A stretch of DNA of 6,817 nucleotides, from positions 1 to 6,817 of the forward strand of contig CAMLOA010000104.1 of assembly GCA_946481445.1 (NCBI GenBank). The letters run 5' to 3'. This DNA comes from an uncultured Devosia sp. Lineage in GTDB: Bacteria; Pseudomonadota; Alphaproteobacteria; Rhizobiales; Devosiaceae. The notes beneath the pieces were generated by a model. That model saw only the letters and a program-made list of their open reading frames with translations. It was not told where the DNA came from and did not search any database. Positions 1 to 5,281 of this stretch are shown here, piece after piece; position 1 is the stretch's first letter, and every line of letters begins with the position of its first letter. Made by a program: the position numbers and the translations under genes.

Positions 1-591
1 GCCCCCACTCGCAACAATATCCGCGCCAATGCCCACGCCTTGGCCCGCTATGCCATCCTCTGCCAGGAGGCGGGCATCGTGCCGGTGGTGGAGCCCGAGG
101 TGGTCGGCGATGGCGATCCGGGCAACCATTCCATGGAGCGCTGCGCCAGCGTCACCGGTGACGTGCTGGAAGCCACGTTCAAGGAACTGCGCCTGGCCGG
201 AGTGGACCTCGCCGGCATGCTGCTCAAGCCCAACATGGTGCTGCCCGGCGTCAATTCGCGCGAGCGCCCGACCTACGAGGATGTGGCCAAGCGGACCGTG
301 GCCGTGCTGCGCGAGCATGTGCCGGCCGCTGTACCCGGCATTGCCTTCCTCTCCGGCGGCCAGACCGACGAGGAAGCCACTGCGCATCTTTCGGCCATGA
401 ACCAGATCGCCAACAAGCCCTGGCCGCTGACCTTCTCCTATGGGCGCGCCCTGCAGAACGTGGCCCTTCGCACCTGGGCCGGCCGCCGCGAGAACTTCCC
501 CCAGGCCCAGGCCGCCTTCACCCACCGCGCCCGCATGAACTCCCTGGCTGCCCTGGGCACCTGGACCGGCGAACTCGACCGCGCGGCCTGA
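1..591 (+). CDS. Fructose-bisphosphate aldolase class I, C-terminal part (5' end outside window)
   Basis: This enzyme cleaves fructose 1,6-bisphosphate to dihydroxyacetone phosphate and glyceraldehyde 3-phosphate through a Schiff base, in cytosolic glycolysis and gluconeogenesis. The reading frame is open from base 1 and gives 196 residues to a TGA at 589-591. Against the usual ~340 residues, about the first 40% is missing. Visible hallmarks are VPVVEPE (fragment residues 28-33, the active-site glutamates), LLKPNMV with the Schiff-base lysine at fragment residue 76, LSGGQ (117-121) and SYGRALQ (146-152, the phosphate-binding loop). These match the eukaryote-like class I family rather than the metal-dependent class II or the DhnA type. 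The C-terminus ends in Arg-Ala-Ala and lacks the terminal tyrosine of vertebrate aldolases. Rhizobial annotations call such genes fbaB or fda, so I leave the symbol blank. A terminator follows, so the gene is probably the last of its own transcript. Confidence 0.96.
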   Translation, partial: APTRNNIRANAHALARYAILCQEAGIVPVVEPEVVGDGDPGNHSMERCASVTGDVLEATFKELRLAGVDLAGMLLKPNMVLPGVNSRERPTYEDVAKRTVAVLREHVPAAVPGIAFLSGGQTDEEATAHLSAMNQIANKPWPLTFSYGRALQNVALRTWAGRRENFPQAQAAFTHRARMNSLAALGTWTGELDRAA

Positions 592-628
592 CACCAAGTT
601 CTACCCGACGTCCCAACGTCACCACTGC

Positions 629-666
629 AATGCGCGCCTTCCTCCCGGGGGCGCGCATTTTCTTTT
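629..666 (+). terminator. Rho-independent terminator after the aldolase gene
   Basis: Bases 629-638 (AATGCGCGCC) pair perfectly with 650-659 (GGCGCGCATT), giving a 10-bp GC-rich stem with an 11-nt loop. The right arm runs into a T-rich tract at 658-666 broken by one C. It lies 38 bp past the aldolase stop. There is no matching A-tract on the left, so it should act only on forward transcription. A smaller inverted repeat, GACGT/ACGTC (607-611 and 616-620), lies just upstream. Confidence 0.85.
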
Positions 667-689
667 GAACCGGGCCGTGGCTTGGCCTA

Positions 690-723
690 TTGGAAAGGCC
701 TCCTCTTTGTTGCCAAAATGGCA
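690..723 (+). promoter_or_regulatory. Possible promoter/operator region upstream of the ThiE-like gene
   Basis: The 592-811 gap must hold the start of the next transcript if the terminator works. A weak candidate promoter is TTGGAA at 690-695, an 18-bp spacer, then CAAAAT at 714-719. The -10 candidate lies inside a perfect inverted repeat, TGCCA-AAA-TGGCA, at 711-723. A further repeat, GGCCT/AGGCC (684-688 and 696-700), overlaps the -35 candidate. No CUGAGA-type element of a TPP riboswitch is visible. The promoter matches are poor by the sigma-70 consensus, so this is tentative. Confidence 0.22.
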
Positions 724-811
724 CCGGAAGAAGGGGTGGGGCCCAAACGGCTCCAGGTGTTGCGTCGCGAGGCCATTGCACCCTGCTCCAGCGTCGAGTA
801 ACCGCACAGCC

Positions 812-1408
812 ATGGTTCCCCAGCTCTACCTCATCACCCCCGCAGACCCGGACACCGGCGCACTCCCCGCAGCGCTCATGGCCATGCTCAGCGCCGCCGA
901 GTTCTCGGCCATGCTGGTTCGCCGCGGCACGCTCGACGATGCAGCCTATGCCGGGCTGGCCAAGACGATCGTCAATATCGGCCAGGGCGCCGGATGCGCC
1001 GTGCTGGTGGAAGATGACGCGGCCCTGGCCAAGCGCATCGGGGCCGATGGGGTCCACGTCTCGGGCGGCCTCAAGGCGGTCAGGGACGCTATTGCAGTGG
1101 TGAAGCCGGACCTGATCGTGGGTGCGGGAAACCTGCGCACCCGGCACGATGCGATGACCGCCGGCGAGATGGATATCGACTATGTCCTGTTCGGCCCGCT
1201 CGAGGGCAGCACCGATCCCGCCGCCGCCGACCTGGCGGGATGGTGGGCGGAGACTTTCGAGGTCCCGGCCGTGCTGAGCGACCCGGGCGCATCGGCCGGT
1301 GCCGTGGATGCGCGCAACGCCGAATTCCTGGCGCTGTCGACCAGCGCCTGGGCCGGAGGGCCGGCGGCAGCGCGGGCAATCGTGTCGGCGCTGGCGGAGC
1401 AGGCCTGA
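812..1408 (+). CDS. Divergent thiamine phosphate synthase-like (ThiE/TenI-fold) protein
   Basis: The 198-residue product has the ThiE/TenI TIM-barrel pattern: LYLITP at residues 5-10, VEDDAALAKRIGADGVHVSG at 66-85, and DYVLFGPL at 123-130. True ThiE joins hydroxymethylpyrimidine diphosphate and thiazole phosphate into thiamin phosphate. Compared from memory with Bacillus ThiE, several catalytic positions differ: Gln-x-Arg-x-Lys reads M34-L-V-R-R38, Asn-Asp reads E67-D68, the second magnesium aspartate after DGVHxGQ is L87, and the conserved serine in the GxSxH stretch is lost (GAGNLRTRHDA, 104-114). Such proteins are commonly labelled thiamine phosphate synthase in Rhizobiales, but activity is doubtful. 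I chose the ATG at 812 because the LYLITP strand begins five residues later. The SD there is weak (GAG at 796-798). The in-frame TTG at 665 lies in the terminator T-tract. The stop overlaps the next start (TGATG), so the two genes are probably translationally coupled. Confidence 0.82.
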   Translation: MVPQLYLITPADPDTGALPAALMAMLSAAEFSAMLVRRGTLDDAAYAGLAKTIVNIGQGAGCAVLVEDDAALAKRIGADGVHVSGGLKAVRDAIAVVKPDLIVGAGNLRTRHDAMTAGEMDIDYVLFGPLEGSTDPAAADLAGWWAETFEVPAVLSDPGASAGAVDARNAEFLALSTSAWAGGPAAARAIVSALAEQA

Positions 1409-2505
1409 TGCGCCGCACCCTGATCATCATCGCGCTGCTGGGCCTGGCGGCCCCGGGGCTGGCACAGGATGCCCAGCCCGAAGCGGAGGCGCAGTCCGAG
1501 AACCCGGCCGAGATCATCAGCGAGCAGGTCTTCGGCCCGCGCGTGCCCACCGACTATGCCTTTGGCGCCTTCCAGCGCGGCTATTTCCTGACCGCGCTCG
1601 AATATGCCCTTCCCCGGGCCGAGCAGGGCGATGCCGCCGCCCAGACGCTGATCGCCGAAATCTACGCCAAGGGCCTGGGCGTGGCGCAGAATGCGGAACG
1701 CGCCGCCGGCTGGTACCAGCTGGCCAGCAACAATGGCGACATGCTGGCCACGTTCGAGCTGGGCACCTATTACCAGGATGGCGTGGGCGTTCCCAGGAAC
1801 CGGGCCCGCGCGGCCGAACTGTTCAAGCGCGCCGCCGCCGCCGGCTATGTTCCGGCCAAATACAACCTGGCCCTGCTGCATGTGGAAGGCATCTATGCCG
1901 AACCGAGCCTATCCGCAGCCGCAGCGCTGATGAAGGAAGCTGCCGACACCGAACTGCCCGAGGCGCAATACGACTACGGCATGATGCTGATCGAAGGCGC
2001 CGGCGTGGCGCCCGATCCGGCCGAGGCGGCCCGCTATATTGCCCTTGCTGCGGAACAGAACCTCATCGAGGCGCAGGTGGACTACGCGACCCTGCTCTAT
2101 CTCGGCCAGGGCGTTGAACGGAACGTCGAGGAAGCGGTCCGCTGGTATGCCCGCGCGGCCGACGCCGGCAATGCGGTGGCCCAGAACCGCTATGCCAAGC
2201 TTCTGGCCGTGGGCGAAGGCACTGCCATAGATCTCGAGAGCGCGGCCATGTGGCGCGCTTTGGCCCGCCGGCAGGGGCTTACCGACCCTTCGCTCGACCG
2301 GCTGCTGGTGTCCATTCCTGCCGACGCCCTTGCGCGCGCCGAAGAGCGCGCCCGCTTCTGGCCGTCGACCCCGCCCACCGCCGAGACCATCCTCGAAATT
2401 CCGACCACCCCGTCCGCGCCGGCGGAGGAAAGCCTTCCGGCGCCCACCGATGCCGACGAGGCCCCGGCGCCTCCGCCGGACGAGGCCGCCGCGCAAGACC
2501 CTTGA
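1408..2505 (+). CDS. Exported Sel1-repeat (SEL1-like TPR) protein
   Basis: The 365-residue protein begins with a signal peptide (MRR, then a hydrophobic core, with a likely cut after Gly-Leu-Ala at residue 19), which points to the periplasm. Residues ~77-292 hold six Sel1-like repeats with an almost exact 36-residue period. They begin near 77, 113, 149, 185, 221 and 257, with typical G-x-G-V and A-A-x-W/L-x-x-x-A-A elements; a partial unit lies at ~52-76. Repeats 3 and 4 are the most altered. The tail (~320-365) is rich in Pro, Ala, Glu and Asp and is probably disordered. Sel1 repeats form alpha-solenoids that bind proteins or glycan-processing complexes, and no enzyme domain is visible, so the partner is unknown. 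The ATG overlaps the upstream TGA by one base and has GGAG 8 nt before it (1396-1399). A longer in-frame opening from 1240 is rejected because it would bury the signal peptide. Confidence 0.88.
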   Translation: MRRTLIIIALLGLAAPGLAQDAQPEAEAQSENPAEIISEQVFGPRVPTDYAFGAFQRGYFLTALEYALPRAEQGDAAAQTLIAEIYAKGLGVAQNAERAAGWYQLASNNGDMLATFELGTYYQDGVGVPRNRARAAELFKRAAAAGYVPAKYNLALLHVEGIYAEPSLSAAAALMKEAADTELPEAQYDYGMMLIEGAGVAPDPAEAARYIALAAEQNLIEAQVDYATLLYLGQGVERNVEEAVRWYARAADAGNAVAQNRYAKLLAVGEGTAIDLESAAMWRALARRQGLTDPSLDRLLVSIPADALARAEERARFWPSTPPTAETILEIPTTPSAPAEESLPAPTDADEAPAPPPDEAAAQDP

Positions 2506-2531
2506 ACCGCGGGGCGTTCTCGGGCAATAAG
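2502..2531 (+). promoter_or_regulatory. Possible efp promoter
   Basis: TTGAAC (2502-2507, overlapping the Sel1 stop codon) and AATAAG (2526-2531) are 18 bp apart, each matching four of six sigma-70 consensus bases. A start near 2538 would give efp its own transcript with a leader of about 75 nt. The -10 candidate lies in the loop and right arm of the hairpin at 2521-2535. The call is weak, and read-through from the upstream pair is equally possible. Confidence 0.25.
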
Positions 2532-2535
2532 CCCG
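2521..2535 (+). other. Inverted repeat / hairpin after the Sel1 gene
   Basis: CGGGC-AATAA-GCCCG forms a perfect 5-bp GC-rich stem with a 5-nt loop, 16 bp after the Sel1 stop. No T-tract follows, so it is not a standard intrinsic terminator. It could protect the 3' end of the upstream mRNA, or be a protein-binding site. Confidence 0.4.
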
Positions 2536-2570
2536 CCACGCCTCTATCCACCAGCTCCGCGCTCAAGGCC

Positions 2571-2586
2571 TGCCGCAAATGCGGCA
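2571..2586 (+). other. Inverted repeat / hairpin in the efp leader
   Basis: TGCCGC-AAAT-GCGGCA is a perfect 6-bp stem with a 4-nt loop (7 bp if the A-T pair in the loop is counted). It lies 29 bp before the efp ATG and upstream of its weak ribosome site. No T-tract follows. It may stabilise or modulate the efp mRNA, and on sequence alone its function is open. Confidence 0.45.
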
Positions 2587-2615
2587 TGCCCGGAACCGCA
2601 CTTCGAAAGCTCCCC

Positions 2616-3182
2616 ATGGCCAAGATCAACGGCAACGAAATCCGGCCCGGTTTCGTCATCAACCACCAGGACCGCCTGTGGGTGGCCGTCAAGGTCGATC
2701 ACGTCAAGCCGGGCAAGGGCGGCGCCTATGCACAGGTCGAGCTCAAGGCCATCCTGGGCGGCTCCAAGCTCAACGAGCGCTTTCGTTCTGCCGAAACCGT
2801 TGAAACGGTCGATCTCGAATATCGCGACTTCACCTTCCTCTACGAACAGGGCGAACAGCTCGTCTTCATGGACCAGGAAAGCTACGAGCAGGTCGAACTG
2901 GACAAGGACTTCATCGGCGAGCGCGCCGCCTTCCTCCAGGATGGCATGAAGATCACGCTCGAAATGCACGAGGCGACGCCGCTTGGCGTGCGGTTCCCGC
3001 CCAATGTGGTGGTGGAAGTCACTGAGGTCGATCCGGTGCAGAAGGGCCAGAGCGTCTCGAGCCAGTTCAAGCCTGCCCGGCTGGCCAATGGCCTCCGCGT
3101 CATGGTACCGCCCTTTATCGCCGTCGGCGAACGCATCGTCGTCGACACTGCCGAAGCCACCTATATGCGCCGCGCGGAGTAA
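2616..3182 (+). CDS. efp: Elongation factor P
   Basis: EF-P enters the ribosomal E site and relieves stalling at polyproline stretches. The 188-residue product is the normal length and has all three beta-barrel domains: the N-terminal KOW-like domain (~1-64), the OB domain (~65-128) and the C-terminal OB domain (~129-188). The tip loop reads KPGKGGA with lysine 34 in place, the residue that receives beta-lysine in bacteria using EpmA/EpmB; neither modifying enzyme is in the window. The C-terminal family signature is visible at 152-172 (KPA...NG...VPPF...GE). The ATG at 2616 gives the expected [13 protein letters not shown]-terminus. Its SD is poor (GAAAG at 2605-2609). The longer open frame upstream overlaps the Sel1 gene out of frame and is noise. 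The inositol monophosphatase follows after 3 bp, so the two are almost certainly cotranscribed. Confidence 0.97.
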   Translation: MAKINGNEIRPGFVINHQDRLWVAVKVDHVKPGKGGAYAQVELKAILGGSKLNERFRSAETVETVDLEYRDFTFLYEQGEQLVFMDQESYEQVELDKDFIGERAAFLQDGMKITLEMHEATPLGVRFPPNVVVEVTEVDPVQKGQSVSSQFKPARLANGLRVMVPPFIAVGERIVVDTAEATYMRRAE

Positions 3183-3185
3183 CCC

Positions 3186-3980
3186 ATGGCCCGTTCCGCC
3201 ATTCTCAACGTCATGGTCAGCGCCGCCATCAAGGCGGGCAAGTCCCTGACCAAGGACTTCGCCGAAGTCGAAAACCTGCAGGTGTCCCGCAAGGGACCGG
3301 CCGATTTCGTCTCCAAGGCCGACCTGCGCGCCGAGCAGATCGTGTTCGATGAACTGAGGAAGGCCCGGCCCACCTATGCTTTCCTGATGGAAGAGGGCGG
3401 CGAGGTGACCGGCACCGATGGCCAGCACCGCTGGATCATCGATCCGCTGGACGGCACCACCAACTTCCTCCACTCCATCCCGCTCTTTGCGGTGGCCATA
3501 GCACTCGAACGCGCCAACGAAATCGTCGCCTCGGTGATCTACAATCCCGTGCTCGACGAGCTCTATACCGCCGAAAAGGGCGGCGGCTCGTGGCTCAACG
3601 ACCGCAAGCGCCTGCGCGTCGCAGGCCGCCGCGCCCTTGCCGACGCCGTCGTGTCCACCGGCATCAAGACGCAGGGCACCGCCTACGATACGCTGCAGCT
3701 GCGCCAGCTCGCCCACATCAACCCTGCCGTTGCCGGCATCCGCCGCTCCGGATCGATCTCGGTGGATATGGCCTGGCTGGCCTCGGGCCGGTTCGACGCG
3801 CTCTACGAGGCCGGCCTGGCCCCCTGGGACGTGGCGCCCGGCCTGCTGCTGGTCAAGGAGGCCGGCGGCTTCGTTTCCGACTTCGCCGGCACGACCGGCT
3901 CGGTGTGGAACGGCCAGGTCGTGGCGGGCAACGAGGCCCTGCAGGCCGCCCTGCTCAAGCAGCTCAAGCCGATCCAGTAA
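3186..3980 (+). CDS. suhB: Inositol monophosphatase family protein (SuhB-like)
   Basis: This is a magnesium-dependent, lithium-sensitive-type phosphatase of the IMPase/FIG superfamily, cytosolic, hydrolysing inositol monophosphates or related sugar and nucleotide phosphates. The 264-residue length is normal. Metal-site motifs are intact: E69-E70, WIIDPLDGTTNF (83-94, with D86 and D89 as ligands), RRSGSISVDMAWLASGR (186-202) and PWDVAPGLLLVKEAGG (213-228, with D215). This set defines the family, but motifs do not settle the substrate: SuhB-type, histidinol-phosphatase-type and CysQ-type members look alike at this level. The FVSKAD at 41-46 and the overall match favour the SuhB branch. In E. 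coli SuhB also joins the rRNA antitermination complex; nothing here shows that role. The ATG is 3 bp after the efp stop without an obvious SD, which suggests translational coupling. The gene converges with the downstream hydrolase gene, with 3 bp between stops. Confidence 0.92.
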   Translation: MARSAILNVMVSAAIKAGKSLTKDFAEVENLQVSRKGPADFVSKADLRAEQIVFDELRKARPTYAFLMEEGGEVTGTDGQHRWIIDPLDGTTNFLHSIPLFAVAIALERANEIVASVIYNPVLDELYTAEKGGGSWLNDRKRLRVAGRRALADAVVSTGIKTQGTAYDTLQLRQLAHINPAVAGIRRSGSISVDMAWLASGRFDALYEAGLAPWDVAPGLLLVKEAGGFVSDFAGTTGSVWNGQVVAGNEALQAALLKQLKPIQ

Positions 3981-3983
3981 GGC

Positions 3984-5117
3984 TCAATCGGCCGGCTCCA
4001 GCAGCCGGTCCCACGCCGCATAGAGCGTGGAGTGCAGCAATTGCTGGCCATCCCCGAAACGCAGGACCACCAGGTCGCGTTCGGGCATGAGATAGAGCAT
4101 CTGCCCGCCCTGCCCCATGAAGTAGGTGAACGGACCCGCCAGTGTCGCGCCCGGCCGGTCCAGCACGTCCTGCTTGGTGTGCGGACCATAGTGACCCAGC
4201 CGGCGCAGGTCGGCGGCGACATCGAGGCCCAGATACTCGCGCCAGAGGGCGTCGGGCAGGAAGGGCACGCCCCCACTGCCATTGCCCGCCAGGAAGATCC
4301 CCACGCGGATCCAGTCGCGCGCGGTGGCATAGAGGCAGCAATAGGCCGAAACGGGCATGCCTTCGCCCGGCTGCCGCCAGAAGGCGTCTGTCGCGCCCGA
4401 CGGCGCCCAGATCGCTTCCGAGAGCAGGTCCGGCAGCGGGCGCCCGTAGAGACCCTCGAGCACCTTTCCCAGCAGGGCCGTATTGATGTTCTGGTAGTTG
4501 AAGGCCTGATCACCCTGCTCGGCCGTCAGGGCCGGACCCACGGCATCCAGCCCGACGAAGTGCAGCCGCGCCATGGGCCCGAAGGGATTGGGCGCCGTCT
4601 CGCTGTCCTTGCCCAGACTGTCCGGCGTCTTGCCGTCACTCTCGAAATGAATGCCCGCCCGCATCATCAGCAAGGCCCGCAGCGTGACATGGGCCACGCC
4701 GGGATAGTCCGGCAGAAACTCGCCCAGCCGCTGATCGAGACTGCCGAGCCTGCCATCGGCCAAAGCGCGGAACACCAGCGCCCCAACCAGGCTCTTGACC
4801 ATGGAGAACGAATTGAACCGCGTGTCTGCCCCCGCGCCCGGCGCGTAATGCTCGAGTTCGAGCCTGCCCCGATGGGCCACGAGCAGGGCCTGGCCGCTGC
4901 TGCCGACAAACAGATCGTCCAGTTGAGCGCCCAGCGGTCGCCCGGGCGGCAGGGTTTCCACCGCCCCGCCGGCGACGCGGGCGACACTGCCCGATCCTGC
5001 CCAGACCAGCGGCGGCAGGCCTTCCGAGACAAGCCGGGGCAGGTAGGGAGCATAGGCCAGGACGCCTCCCGTGGCGGCCAGCACCATGACCAGCCCTGCC
5101 AGTATCCATCTCTGCAA
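3984..5117 (-). CDS. Membrane-anchored serine hydrolase, class C beta-lactamase / NylB-like family
   Basis: The 377-residue product belongs to the serine beta-lactamase-like/DD-peptidase fold. It has S105-M-V-K108 (the nucleophile motif), Y208-Q-N210 (the YxN motif) and a GQGG element at 335-338 where the KTG/HxG third motif is expected. The stretch SAYCCLYATARDW (257-269) is typical of the NylB/EstB-like branch. Substrates in this branch vary (esters, amides, D-amino-acid peptides), so no beta-lactam resistance should be read into it. Residues ~4-23 form a hydrophobic segment that acts as an uncleaved anchor or a signal peptide, which places the catalytic domain in the periplasm. I chose a TTG start because GGGAGGTG lies 5 nt before it and the hydrophobic segment follows directly. 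In-frame ATGs at 5208-5210 and 5220-5222 would add 30 or 35 unlikely residues. It stands alone on this strand, divergent from the ExbB-like gene. Confidence 0.88.
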   Translation of the reverse strand: MQRWILAGLVMVLAATGGVLAYAPYLPRLVSEGLPPLVWAGSGSVARVAGGAVETLPPGRPLGAQLDDLFVGSSGQALLVAHRGRLELEHYAPGAGADTRFNSFSMVKSLVGALVFRALADGRLGSLDQRLGEFLPDYPGVAHVTLRALLMMRAGIHFESDGKTPDSLGKDSETAPNPFGPMARLHFVGLDAVGPALTAEQGDQAFNYQNINTALLGKVLEGLYGRPLPDLLSEAIWAPSGATDAFWRQPGEGMPVSAYCCLYATARDWIRVGIFLAGNGSGGVPFLPDALWREYLGLDVAADLRRLGHYGPHTKQDVLDRPGATLAGPFTYFMGQGGQMLYLMPERDLVVLRFGDGQQLLHSTLYAAWDRLLEPAD

Positions 5118-5122
5118 GGTCG

Positions 5123-5130
5123 CACCTCCC
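5123..5130 (-). promoter_or_regulatory. Strong ribosome binding site deciding the TTG start of the hydrolase
   Basis: Read on the reverse strand this is GGGAGGTG, nearly the full anti-SD complement, ending 5 nt before the TTG at 5117-5115. It is much the best SD in the window, and no comparable site precedes either upstream in-frame ATG. Confidence 0.75.
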
Positions 5131-5185
5131 TGTCCCGGGGCTCTTGGTGCGGCGCAAAGCCGCCTGAATTGCGGCATGAGGCCGG

Positions 5186-5199
5186 TAACGCAGCCGTTA
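5186..5199. repeat. Short inverted repeat in the divergent intergenic region
   Basis: TAACG-CAGC-CGTTA is a perfect 5-bp-arm inverted repeat. It extends outward to GG/CC if one A (5200) is bulged. It lies about 70 bp upstream of the hydrolase TTG and 11 bp from the larger palindrome. It could be a second operator half or a hairpin in the hydrolase leader. Confidence 0.3.
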
Positions 5200-5209
5200 A
5201 CCTTTTGCA

Positions 5210-5238
5210 TTGTCAGCCCCATCGGGGCTGACTACTCT
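5210..5238 (+). promoter_or_regulatory. Sigma-70-type promoter of the ExbB/OmpA-like pair
   Basis: TTGTCA (5210-5215, five of six bases matching TTGACA) is followed after exactly 17 bp by TACTCT (5233-5238, four of six matching TATAAT). Transcription would begin near 5245, leaving a leader of about 37 nt before the ATG at 5282. This is the best promoter match I see in the window. The spacer is filled by the palindrome at 5212-5232. No convincing -10 box was found for the divergent hydrolase gene, although CTGACA on the reverse strand (5216-5211) could be its -35. Confidence 0.55.
5212..5232. promoter_or_regulatory. Perfect 21-bp palindrome, candidate operator between the divergent genes
   Basis: GTCAGCCCC (5212-5220) and GGGGCTGAC (5224-5232) are perfect 9-bp arms around ATC. 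The left arm overlaps the -35 box and the right arm ends where the -10 begins, so a bound dimer would cover the promoter. As RNA it lies upstream of the predicted forward start, so a DNA-binding site is the likelier reading for the forward gene. On the reverse strand it could be a hairpin in a long hydrolase leader. No T-tract on either side supports a terminator. Confidence 0.55.
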
Positions 5239-5281
5239 TGCGCGCATGTGATTTGGCGTGAGGGCAAGGGCAGAAGGCACG

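Noticed and set aside
665..811. A 49-residue N-terminal extension of the ThiE-like protein from a TTG at 665
   Set aside because: The TTG lies in the T-tract of the aldolase terminator with no SD, and the extension has no resemblance to ThiE N-termini, which begin just before LYLITP.
592..811. TPP riboswitch or tRNA in the gap before the ThiE-like gene
   Set aside because: I find no CUGAGA-type element of the TPP aptamer, no paired arms with its spacing, and no tRNA T-loop or cloverleaf.
1180..1881. A 233-codon reverse-strand open frame opposite the ThiE-like and Sel1 genes
   Set aside because: Both forward genes have clear family patterns, and the reverse translation is low-complexity Gly/Ala/Arg-rich and shows no motif.
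2797..2810. Inverted repeat ACCGTT-GA-AACGGT
   Set aside because: It lies inside efp coding sequence with a two-base loop. Repeats of this size are expected by chance in a window of this length.
2544..3716. A 390-codon reverse-strand open frame opposite efp and the inositol monophosphatase gene
   Set aside because: It is antisense to two confidently identified genes, resembles no protein family, and long spurious frames are expected opposite GC-rich coding DNA.
3984..5117. A beta-lactam resistance gene (AmpC)
   Set aside because: The fold is shared, but the third motif is GQGG rather than KTG, and the SAYCCLYATARDW stretch fits the NylB/EstB-like hydrolases.
4032..5231. A 399-codon forward open frame opposite the hydrolase gene
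   Set aside because: The reverse frame carries SxxK and YxN motifs, a membrane anchor and a strong SD. The forward translation is a Gln/Arg/His-rich shadow without motifs.
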